From a bacterium (GTDB taxonomy: Bacteria; Planctomycetota; J058; JACQDU01): a stretch of 10,280 nucleotides of DNA. This document shows, one piece after another, positions 1 through 5,986 of the stretch. The stretch spans positions 1-10,280 of the forward strand of contig JACQDU010000217.1 of assembly GCA_016200955.1 (NCBI GenBank), written 5' to 3'. Position 1 is the stretch's first letter; each line of letters opens with the position of its first letter. Below the pieces are notes generated by a model. The model was not told where the DNA came from, made no database searches, and worked only from the letters and a program-made list of their open reading frames with translations. A program made the translations under genes and the position numbers.

Positions 1-1
1 G

Positions 2-1216
2 CTCATCGAGCGCCTCGAGAAGGGCGGGGACGTGACGAAGGTCCCCAACATGCGGATCCCGCCGCGCTCGCGCTACAACAAGAACCTGACGGCGATCAAG
101 AACAACGTGGGCCCCTTCCCCGACCTCTCGAAGATCGCGAAGAAGGACTACGAGCTCTTCGACATGAAGACGCTCATCCGGGAGAAGAACGGCTGGCCCG
201 GCCTGCTGACCTCGCGGGGTTGCCCCTACAAGTGCACTTACTGCTTCAACAAGGAGATCGTCGACCAGTACATGGAAGACGGCGCCGCGAAGACTCCCAA
301 AGAGTTCCTGCGCCATTACCCGATCCAGCGCATCCTCGACGAGATCATCGAGATCAAGGCCAAGTACCCCATCAACACGCTCATCTTCGACGACGATCTC
401 TTCACGCTCGACCGGAAATACGTCCACGAGTTCTGCCAGGCCTACAAGGCCTCAGGGATCGACCTCCCGTACGTCGTGAACGCCCACGTCCAGGTCTTCG
501 ACGAGCAGATGGCCTTCGACCTCAAGGACTCGGGCTGCATGATCGTGAAGTACGGCCTCGAGTCCGGCTCGAAGCGCGTGAGGACCGAGATCCTCTGGCG
601 CTTCATGACGAACGAGCGGATCAAGGAGTCGTTCGCGGCGGCGCACAAGTACAACCTCCACACGTCCGCTTTCATCATGTTCGGCCTCCCGACCGAGACG
701 CGCGCCGAGGTCATGGAGACGCTCCAGGTCTGCGCGGACGTGGGCATGGGCCGCTTCCGCTGGGCGCTGTTCTTCCCGTTCGTCGGGACCGCGGGCTACC
801 GGATCTCGAACGACATGGGCCTGATCGACTTCGACAAGCTCGCCTCCATGGGCAACTACTTCGACGGGAGCGCGCTCAAGTTCCCGGCGGAGATGAACCT
901 CTTCTTCGAGAAGCTCGGGCGAGTCTGCAACTGGTACGTGAACGCCCTCTCCCACTGGCCGGGCTGCGCCGAGGTCTACAAGCCGCTCGTGGCCGAGGTC
1001 GACGGCTGGTCGCGCGAGGAGTGGGACCGGAACAAGACCGACCTCATGAAGCGCGACCGCGAGATCTCGGACCGGCTCTTGGACAAAGGGATCCGCCACT
1101 ACTCGATCCGCTACACCCACGTCATGGGAGTCGACTCGGACTTCGTCCTGAAGGAGCAGGGACGGATCAAGGCGGAGCCGACGTACATGCCGGTCGGTTA
1201 CACGCTGGACGACTGA
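2..1216 (+). CDS. Radical SAM protein, B12-binding type, C-terminal part (5' end outside window)
   Basis: The frame is open from base 2 to a TGA at 1214-1216. A GTG at 32 could be read as a start, but the residues before it (LIERLEKGGDVTKVPNM) look like the helix and linker joining an N-terminal cobalamin-binding domain to the radical SAM domain. I therefore treat the gene as truncated by the window edge. The radical SAM signature CPYKCTYC supplies the three cysteines for the 4Fe-4S cluster (codons at 221, 233 and 242). A TIM-barrel-like region follows, with FDDDLF, a YGLESGS segment (the usual glycine-rich SAM-contacting strand) and FIMFGLPTET. The C-terminal ~120 residues lack clear motifs. 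The family binds SAM and a 4Fe-4S cluster and carries out radical methylations or rearrangements. The substrate cannot be read from the sequence. It converges on the zinc-ribbon gene. Confidence 0.88.
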   Translation, partial: LIERLEKGGDVTKVPNMRIPPRSRYNKNLTAIKNNVGPFPDLSKIAKKDYELFDMKTLIREKNGWPGLLTSRGCPYKCTYCFNKEIVDQYMEDGAAKTPKEFLRHYPIQRILDEIIEIKAKYPINTLIFDDDLFTLDRKYVHEFCQAYKASGIDLPYVVNAHVQVFDEQMAFDLKDSGCMIVKYGLESGSKRVRTEILWRFMTNERIKESFAAAHKYNLHTSAFIMFGLPTETRAEVMETLQVCADVGMGRFRWALFFPFVGTAGYRISNDMGLIDFDKLASMGNYFDGSALKFPAEMNLFFEKLGRVCNWYVNALSHWPGCAEVYKPLVAEVDGWSREEWDRNKTDLMKRDREISDRLLDKGIRHYSIRYTHVMGVDSDFVLKEQGRIKAEPTYMPVGYTLDD

Positions 1217-1260
1217 TCGGATTCACCCGCCGACTGGCGGCCTGTTGAGAAGAGGAAACC

Positions 1261-1339
1261 AGCCACAGAGTGCACGGAGAACACCGAGAAAACGGCGTTC
1301 TCGCTGCTTTCCTCTGTGACCTCCGTGACCTCTGTGGCT
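1261..1339. repeat. Inverted repeat built from 9-nt CACRGAG-type units
   Basis: The left arm holds three consecutive 9-nt units (CACAGAGTG, CACGGAGAA, CACCGAGAA, starting at 1264). The right arm, read on the opposite strand, holds CACAGAGGT, CACGGAGGT and CACAGAGGA. The outermost 10 bases (1261-1270 and 1330-1339) are exactly complementary, so the element can fold into a long imperfect hairpin. It lies between two convergent genes. Similar short-period CACAGAG palindromes are, from memory, scattered through intergenic DNA of several high-GC phyla; their function is not settled. It may act as a bidirectional terminator or mRNA stabiliser. Confidence 0.8.
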
Positions 1340-1360
1340 CACCGCGCTGCGGGTTGATGT

Positions 1361-1439
1361 GAGAACGAATGAACCACGAAGACGCGAAGGCACGAAGAAA
1401 AGCAACTTCGTGTCTTCGTGCCTTCGTGGTTACGTTCTC
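1361..1439. repeat. Inverted repeat built from 8-nt CACGAAGR-type units
   Basis: The left arm 1372-1397 and right arm 1406-1431 pair over 26 positions with three mismatches and an 8-nt loop. Outer arms GAGAACG (1361-1367) and CGTTCTC (1433-1439) extend the stem. The left arm reads as 8-nt units CACGAAGA, CGCGAAGG, CACGAAGA. It sits 21 bp from the 9-nt-unit palindrome, so the two different repeat types form a composite element between convergent genes. Any short frames here are artefacts of the repeat. Confidence 0.82.
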
Positions 1440-1500
1440 TTCAGCAAAGCCCATCGCAACAAACGGCTACTGCTGTCAGACGTCGTTCTTCAACGGGCTT

Positions 1501-2139
1501 CTAGGCGGGAGTCCCGCACTCCGCGCAGAACTTCGCCTTCGGGGCGAGCTTCGCGCCGCACTTCCCGCACTCCGCCTTCGCGGCCGCGAGCGGCTTCCCG
1601 CACTCCGGGCAGAACTTCCCCTGGGCTCGCGCCCCGCAGTGAGGGCAGGCGCCCGAGCTCACCGTCTGCTTCTTCGAGAGGTCGACTCCCTCGGTCTGGT
1701 CGACCTTGAGCGCCTTGTCGAAGACCTGCTGCCTCATGGCTTGCGCCTGGGCCGCGGCCGCCTCCTCCGCGAGGTCGGGAGCGCACTCGCCGCACAGCTC
1801 GCGCTCGTCGTTCCAGCAGACCTCGGGGCAGACCCACTTCCCGCAGCGCGTGCACTGCTTGAAGTGGGCCTTTCCCTCGTCGATCGCGGCGGCGTAGGCC
1901 GAGTCCCACGCCTTGCCGCGCAGGAAGTCCTTCGCGGTGTTGCCCGCCGCCGCCGCGGTCGCGACGTTCCCGCCGAAGAAGCTCCCCGCGACGCCGAGGA
2001 GGCCCGCCACGAGGCCCGACTTGCTCGCGACGAACTCGCTCCGCCAACCGTTGCCGCATTTGTCGCAGAAGAACTCGAACTGGAAGCCCGTCTGGCTCGA
2101 GTGGTCGGTGTAGTTCCGCGTGAAGGCCGTCATGCTCAT
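1501..2139 (-). CDS. Conserved zinc-ribbon protein of unknown function (212 aa, 16 Cys)
   Basis: Sixteen cysteines form eight CxxC-like pairs. C25/C28 begin an N-terminal domain. A Gly/Ala-rich hydrophobic stretch (about 41-66) separates them from C96/C99, C104/C108 and C116/C119 in the segment with CGKWVCPEVCW. A helical Ala/Gln-rich linker (about 122-145) leads to two C-terminal double-zinc-ribbon modules (C165/C168/C177/C180 and C191/C194/C205/C208). Four zinc sites are expected. The architecture resembles a widespread bacterial family annotated only as zinc-ribbon protein; I know of no assigned function. The frame stays open far upstream, opposite the neighbouring gene, but the family begins near this ATG and cysteine content and codon use change sharply there. 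No good Shine-Dalgarno sequence precedes the start. There is no signal peptide, so it is probably cytoplasmic. Confidence 0.85.
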   Translation of the reverse strand: MSMTAFTRNYTDHSSQTGFQFEFFCDKCGNGWRSEFVASKSGLVAGLLGVAGSFFGGNVATAAAAGNTAKDFLRGKAWDSAYAAAIDEGKAHFKQCTRCGKWVCPEVCWNDERELCGECAPDLAEEAAAAQAQAMRQQVFDKALKVDQTEGVDLSKKQTVSSGACPHCGARAQGKFCPECGKPLAAAKAECGKCGAKLAPKAKFCAECGTPA

Positions 2140-2229
2140 GGCCAATAGCTTGCCGCGCGCTCCCGGGGGAGTCAACTTTCCTCGGCCGGCCAAGGCACGC
2201 GCCAATTTCGGTAAGCTATCCCCACTCCC
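2140..2229. promoter_or_regulatory. Divergent promoter region with inverted AAGCTAT boxes
   Basis: This 90-bp gap separates two divergent genes. AAGCTAT occurs at 2213-2219 facing the pyrophosphorylase and, inverted, at 2145-2151 facing the zinc-ribbon gene. Each box lies 5-10 nt before the respective ATG and neither gene has a Shine-Dalgarno sequence. A TTGACT on the minus strand (2170-2175) is a reasonable -35 for the zinc-ribbon gene with an 18-19 bp spacer. The boxes may be -10 elements of near-leaderless transcripts, or a shared operator. Confidence 0.4.
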
Positions 2230-3513
2230 ATGCTCAAACTCCAGGACGAGCGCGACCAGATCCTCGTAGCGAAAGCGTACGAAGCCGGCCAGGAGCACGT
2301 CTTCGATTTCTGGGAGGAGCTCTCGCGGGAGCAGCGCCGCTCGCTCCTCGACCAGGTCGAGAAGATCGACTTCCAGCAGCTCCAGCGGCTCGACAGGCTG
2401 CGCGGAGACACCTCGAAGCTCAGCCGCCTGCCGACGGCGCCCTCGCTCGACCCGCCTCCGGTCATCGAGCTCCCGACGACGCCCGAGGACCACGCGCGCC
2501 GCGCCGAGGCCGAGAAGAGAGGCCAGGAAGCGCTCGAGGCGGGCCGCGTCGCCTGCTTCGTCGCCGCCGGTGGGCAAGGGACGCGCCTCGGCTGGGAGCA
2601 CCCGAAGGGCACCTACGGCGTCGGACCGGTCACGGGGAAGTCTCTCTTCCAGCTCTTCTCCGAGCAGATCGCCGCGATCCAGCGGCGCGCGAAGCACGAG
2701 CTCCTCTGGATCATCATGACGTCGTCCTCGAACGACGAGGAGACCCAGGCTTACTTCAGGGAGCACACCTTCTTCGGGCTCGCCGCGCCGCAGGTGCGCT
2801 TCCTCGTCCAGAAGGACATGCCCGTCGTCGACTTCCGGGGCAAGCTCCTCCTCGAGATTCGCCCCGGTCCCCACTGGCACCGGTTCTGGGAGTGGTACCG
2901 CCACCACAAGCGCTAACGGCCGCGGCCGCGGCGGAGGCCTCCGCCCGGATCCGGACGCCGGCGTGCTGTCCACCCGGTCGTCGAGTACTCCGAGATCGAC
3001 CAGGAGAGCCGCCTCTCGCGCGAGCCCTCGGGCGAGCTCCGGTTCCGCTGCGGGAACACGGCGATCCACGTCTTCTCGCGCGAGTTCCTCGAGCGCGTCT
3101 CGCAGGCGCCGCTCGTCCCTCACGTCGCGCGGAAGGCCGTGCCCTTCGTGGACCGGAAAGGCGAGCTCCGGAAGCCCGAGGCTCCGAACGCGATCAAGTT
3201 CGAGACGTTCATCTTCGACGTGCTCGCGCTTGCTCAGGCTCACGTCGCGCTCGAGGTCGCCCGCGCGGAGGAGTTCGAGCCCCTCAAGAACGCGAAGGGG
3301 CCCTACTCCCCCGAGACCGTCCAAGCCGCCCTGAGCTCGCTCCACGCGAGCTGGCTCGAGCGAGCCGGGGTCGAGATCCCGCGAGACCCGCAGGGCCGCC
3401 CCGCGGGCCGCTACGAGGTCGGCCCTCTCACGGCCCTCTCGGCCGAGGAGCTCAAGCGCAAGCTCTCCTCGGGTCCGCTTCCCGTCGTGAAGCAGGACGA
3501 GCTCTCGCTCTGA
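2230..3513 (+). pseudogene. UDP-sugar / UDP-GlcNAc pyrophosphorylase family (UAP1-like), centre disrupted
   Basis: Members of this family (UDPGP, PF01704-like) make UDP-sugars from UTP and a sugar 1-phosphate. The first 209 codons are well conserved: an N-terminal helical region with FWEELSREQ, the nucleotide-binding loop GGQGTRLG (residues 114-121) followed by PKG, then IIMTSS, and QKDMPVVDFRGKLLLE. Homology ends at about 2856. A TAA follows in frame at 2914-2916, and family-like sequence resumes in the same frame at about 2968 with VVEYSEID, CGNTAIHVFS, NAIKFETFIFD and EEFEPLKNAKG, ending in TGA at 3511-3513. The missing middle normally carries the SPxGxGG-type loop and the VDNPL strand, so about 50 residues are lost net. 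As written, the gene could yield only a truncated N-terminal half. It is either a pseudogene or contains an assembly error. A stop at 2212 in the same frame fixes ATG 2230 as the earliest ATG start. Confidence 0.78.
2857..2967. other. Foreign-looking palindrome-rich segment inside the pyrophosphorylase gene
   Basis: This 111-bp stretch replaces what should be roughly 85-90 codons of conserved sequence. It contains a dense run of 6-bp palindromes (ACCGGT, GGTACC, AGCGCT, CGGCCG, CCGCGG, AGGCCT, GGATCC within CCGGATCCGG, GCCGGC), clearly more than I would expect in this length. None of its three forward frames gives the expected motifs continuously. Frame fragments such as PTGTG and WYRHHKR faintly recall the family's G-loop region, which would suit a scrambled relic. 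Confidence 0.55.
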
Positions 3514-3561
3514 GTGAAAGGGCGCGACTCAGCACGGTCTCCCGTCCCGACGCCGCGAGAG

Positions 3562-3669
3562 AAGACAAGGGCGCAAATACGCGAGGCGCAAAGAACGTCC
3601 CCGAAGAAGAAGCTCGGTGTCGCCGGCCGAGCCCTTCGCGTCTTCACGTTTCGCGTCTTGACGTTCCCG
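3562..3669. repeat. Degenerate inverted repeat of CGCAAAG/CGCGAAG units
   Basis: The left side reads CGCAAATA, CGCGAGG, CGCAAAGA (from 3572). The right side, about 3635-3665 on the opposite strand, reads ACGCGAA, ACGTGAAG, ACGCGAAG. The units are mostly 8 nt apart and the two sides are roughly complementary with an insertion, around a central GCCGGC. It looks like a worn third member of the same class as the two repeats at 1261-1439. Confidence 0.55.
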
Positions 3670-3753
3670 ACACCGCTCCGAGCGTTCACGGTCGCGAGTC
3701 GCAACCATGCTGAATTGCGCCCTGTCATGTAGGAGCATGCTGGCCCAAGCCGC

Positions 3754-3886
3754 GGGCGACATCCGTCGCCCCCGCCCGGAGCCCGGCAGGCCGTGCGCCG
3801 CCCGCACGCTTGCGTCTCAAGCGTGAGACGATCTCAAGTGGACCGGGCCAGACGACTTGTCGGAGCCCGGCGCTCCCGTGCCGGGC
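3754..3886. other. Chain of perfect hairpins, candidate structured RNA or repeat element
   Basis: Four perfect stems lie in series within 133 bp: GGGCGAC/GTCGCCC (3754-3760, 3765-3771, 4-nt loop), CGTGCG/CGCACG (3792-3797, 3803-3808), CGTCTCA/TGAGACG (3813-3819, 3824-3830, 4-nt loop) and GCCCGGC/GCCGGGC (3865-3871, 3880-3886). A weaker stem, CAAG/CTTG (3835-3838, 3856-3859) with inner TGG/CCA, fills the gap. Read on the + strand it could fold as a multi-stem leader or small RNA. I recognise no known RNA family. Short GC stems occur by chance in such DNA, so this is a candidate only. Confidence 0.35.
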
Positions 3887-4141
3887 GCGTGAAAAGATAA
3901 GGAAAAGATCCCGCCAGCATTTCTCCGCTCGCGCCCGCGGCATGGTCCTTGCCCTTCTCGTTCTCGACGCCGAACGACTGCCATGGCCCCGGAGCTCACC
4001 TGAGTTTCCTTCAGTGGAGCCGTCGTTTTCTCCATGGGAGTCGGGGAGGGCCCCACCGAAAAGACCGACTTTCTCTCCAGAGTGCGCGCTTCACATTGCA
4101 TCCCCGCATTGAAGTCTCAATCTCTCTTTTTCCACTCCCTG

Positions 4142-4177
4142 GAGGGCGGGGGGTTCCCGCCGGAGCCCCCCGCCCTC
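4142..4177. terminator. 12-bp perfect GC hairpin, possible terminator
   Basis: GAGGGCGGGGGG (4142-4153) pairs exactly with CCCCCCGCCCTC (4166-4177) around a 12-nt loop. Such a stem is very stable in RNA. No T-run directly follows it on either strand (only CCCCTTT on the + side), so it is not a classical intrinsic terminator. It may still block transcription reaching the HtrA operon, or mark a repeat. Confidence 0.4.
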
Positions 4178-4195
4178 ACCCCTTTCCCCGTCCGG

Positions 4196-4247
4196 GCGCG
4201 AGCTCGCGCGGTTCGCGGAGCGCGAAGCGCGGAGCGATCATCCGCGC
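4196..4247. repeat. Cluster of short palindromes
   Basis: Three adjacent symmetrical sequences follow the 12-bp hairpin: the 14-bp palindrome GCGCGAGCTCGCGC (4196-4209), TTCGCG/CGCGAA with a 3-nt loop (4212-4226), and GCGCGGA/TCCGCGC with a 7-nt loop (4227-4247). They are about 185 bp upstream of the protease start. They may be part of a structured leader or simply reflect CpG-rich composition. Confidence 0.35.
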
Positions 4248-4417
4248 GAGACGTCGTAACCACCTCTTCTGGCCCGAGCCGCTCCGGCACTTCGAGGAAC
4301 CCGCTCAGCCTCGGCCGCCTCTTCCTTCCGACCCTGGCAGAGCATCGGGCGTCGCGTAAGATGAGTTGCCCGAAACGCGTCCAACTTTTCCGCGATCCGG
4401 GCGTATCCCTCTACAAG

Positions 4418-4423
4418 AAGGGA
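4418..4423 (+). promoter_or_regulatory. Ribosome binding site of the HtrA-type protease gene
   Basis: AAGGGA ends 7 nt before the ATG at 4431. It supports this start, which also gives a complete signal peptide. Confidence 0.6.
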
Positions 4424-4430
4424 AGTCTCC

Positions 4431-5978
4431 ATGTTCTTCCGCCCCCGCAACATCGCGCGCGCCGCCTTCGCCCTCGCGCTCGCCGTCGCGCTCGCTCCGC
4501 GCGCGTTCGCGGACGACGGCGCCTCGCCCGAGACGGTGCGCTCGCTCGAGAGTACGCTCGAGAAGCTCGCGAAGGAGGCGACGCCCAAGACGGTCTGCGT
4601 CAAGAGCTACCTCGCGGAGACCGGCGATCAAGCCGGCTACGGCTCGGGCGCGATCATCAGCGCCGACGGTTACATACTCACGTGCTCTCACGTCGTCGAT
4701 ATCGCGAAGCGCTGCGAGATCGTCCTCTCGAACGGCAAGACCTACCCCGCGAAGATGCTCGGGAAGAACAGGAAGCAGGACTACGCTCTCGTGAAGATCG
4801 ACGCGAGCGACCTCCCGTTCTACGAGACCGGCGACAGCTCGAAGCTCAGGGTCGGCGACTGGGTCGCCGCGCTCGGGCATCCGGGCGGCCCTTACGAGGA
4901 CGTTCAGCCCGCCTTCGCCGCGGGCCGCGTGACGAACCTCCACCGGAAGCTGCCGGTCCAGATGATGGACCGCTTCTACGACGACGGGATCCAGACCGAC
5001 GTGCCGATCTTCGCCGGCAACTCGGGCGGTCCGCTCGTCTCCCTGGACGGAAAGCTCGTCGGCCTGAACGGCGCGATCATGTTCCTGAACGAGAACGCTT
5101 ACGCCGTCCCGATCAACGAGCCCATGGCGGACCTCGCCGCCCTCAAGAGCGGCGAGATCGTGAAGGGAAAGAGCCCGACGGACGCCGACATGGCCGAGTT
5201 CCAGAGGCAGATGGACCCGAAGATCATGAACAAGGCCCTTGGCCGCATGTTCAAGAACTTCGGGAAAGGCTTCGGCAAGCTCTTCGGGGGAGAGAACGGC
5301 GAGAACCCGCTGGGCAAGCTCTTCGGCGAGGACGGCGGCGACTTCTCGAAGCTGTTCAAGAAGTTCTTCGGCGGCGGCGAGAAGGACGGCGAGAAGGACG
5401 GGGATCAGGACGATGACCAGGCTCCCGACCAGGGCGGCATGGACCTCGCCAAGATCATGAAGCAGCTCCAGAAGCTCATGGGCGGCAAGGACGGCGAGAA
5501 CCCCTTCGGGAAGATGTTCGGGGACGACGAGAACGGGGGCGGCCTCGACCTCAGGAAGCTCATGGAGCAGTTCCAGAAGATGTTCGGGCAAGGCGGCGAC
5601 GACGAGGGCGACGACGAGGAGAGCGACGCTCCTCCTCCGGAGAAGAAGACGCCCAAGCACGCGCAGCGCCCGGCCGCCGACCGCGGCGGCTGGCTCGGGA
5701 TCAAGGGCAACACGAAGGGCCAGGACGGCGTGCTCGTGGACGACGCGCTCAAGGGAAGCCCGGCCGACAAGGCGGGGATCGCCGCGGGCGACGTGATCGT
5801 CGCGGTCGACGGGAAGCTGACGCCCGACCTCGAGGCCCTCCAGGCCGCGATCCGGGCGAAGGCCCCGGGGGCCGTCGTCACGCTCTCCGTGGACCGCTCG
5901 AAGCTCGTGGACTCGACGCTCGTGCGCGAGCGCGTGGACGTGAAGGTCACTCTCGGAAACCGGGACGCGGGCAAGTGA
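4431..5978 (+). CDS. Exported HtrA/DegP-type serine protease with PDZ domain and long repeat-containing linker
   Basis: 515 residues. Residues 1-27 are a Sec signal peptide ending AFA, so the protein acts in the periplasm or outside the cell. The trypsin-like domain spans about 35-240, with the triad His87 (TCSHVVD), Asp117 (QDYALVKID) and Ser198 (AGNSGGPL). A PDZ domain covers about 418-510, starting at GWLGI and including GSPADKAGIAAGDVI. Between them lies an unusual linker (about 241-417) rich in Gly, Asp, Glu, Lys and Phe. It contains a duplicated core GENPxGKxFGxD (290-301 and 355-366), amphipathic stretches such as SKLFKKFF and LMEQFQKMFG, and an acidic run near 319-330. A 12-nt exact tandem repeat encodes part of it (5376-5399). 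Typical relatives have short linkers. HtrA proteins degrade or refold misfolded envelope proteins. The downstream gene starts 8 nt after this stop, so they form an operon. Confidence 0.9.
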   Translation: MFFRPRNIARAAFALALAVALAPRAFADDGASPETVRSLESTLEKLAKEATPKTVCVKSYLAETGDQAGYGSGAIISADGYILTCSHVVDIAKRCEIVLSNGKTYPAKMLGKNRKQDYALVKIDASDLPFYETGDSSKLRVGDWVAALGHPGGPYEDVQPAFAAGRVTNLHRKLPVQMMDRFYDDGIQTDVPIFAGNSGGPLVSLDGKLVGLNGAIMFLNENAYAVPINEPMADLAALKSGEIVKGKSPTDADMAEFQRQMDPKIMNKALGRMFKNFGKGFGKLFGGENGENPLGKLFGEDGGDFSKLFKKFFGGGEKDGEKDGDQDDDQAPDQGGMDLAKIMKQLQKLMGGKDGENPFGKMFGDDENGGGLDLRKLMEQFQKMFGQGGDDEGDDEESDAPPPEKKTPKHAQRPAADRGGWLGIKGNTKGQDGVLVDDALKGSPADKAGIAAGDVIVAVDGKLTPDLEALQAAIRAKAPGAVVTLSVDRSKLVDSTLVRERVDVKVTLGNRDAGK

Positions 5979-5980
5979 GG
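5976..5980 (+). promoter_or_regulatory. Ribosome binding site deciding the start of the second HtrA-like gene
   Basis: TGAGG overlaps the stop codon of the upstream gene and lies 6 nt before ATG 5987. This favours ATG 5987 over the GTG at 5975 that overlaps the stop, and suggests translational coupling. Confidence 0.6.
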
Positions 5981-5986
5981 ACGACC

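Larger units (their letters stand above)
3514..4430. other. Gene-free intergenic region (about 917 bp)
   Basis: No open frame here has convincing protein-like composition, a Shine-Dalgarno start or recognisable motifs. The stretch holds a degenerate 8-nt-unit inverted repeat, a chain of perfect short hairpins, a 12-bp GC hairpin and further palindromes before the protease gene. Part of it (about 3890-4140) is less GC-biased than the genes and has a T-rich run near 4122-4132. I see nothing definite in 3887-4141. The last ~180 bp should contain the promoter of the HtrA operon, but I find no clear -35/-10 pair. Confidence 0.6.

Noticed and set aside
1217..1500. Small proteins encoded across the inverted repeats
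   Set aside because: The short frames simply translate the repeat units and have no ribosome binding sites.
2857..2967. Cloning-vector polylinker contamination
   Set aside because: The restriction-like palindromes are suggestive, but I recognise no vector sequence and the flanking frame is kept. Palindromes of this kind are also common in GC-rich DNA. A database search would settle it.
1501..3345. A 614-codon open frame on the minus strand
   Set aside because: Only its last 212 codons carry cysteine motifs and good composition. The upstream part is antisense to the pyrophosphorylase gene and rich in Arg/Leu/Glu, typical of shadow frames in GC-rich DNA.
3754..3886. tRNA, SRP RNA, tmRNA or known riboswitch in the hairpin chain
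   Set aside because: No T-arm consensus, no SRP core motif and no riboswitch signature could be found by eye; left as an unassigned structured element.
4366..4412. Sigma-E-like or sigma-70 promoter of the HtrA operon (CCAACTT, or TTGCCC, with downstream matches)
   Set aside because: The second element is poor in both cases, so I do not call a promoter here.
5300..5560. EF-hand-like calcium sites in the HtrA linker (Asp/Gly-rich runs)
   Set aside because: Asp spacing does not fit the 12-residue loop and the final Glu is missing in each candidate.
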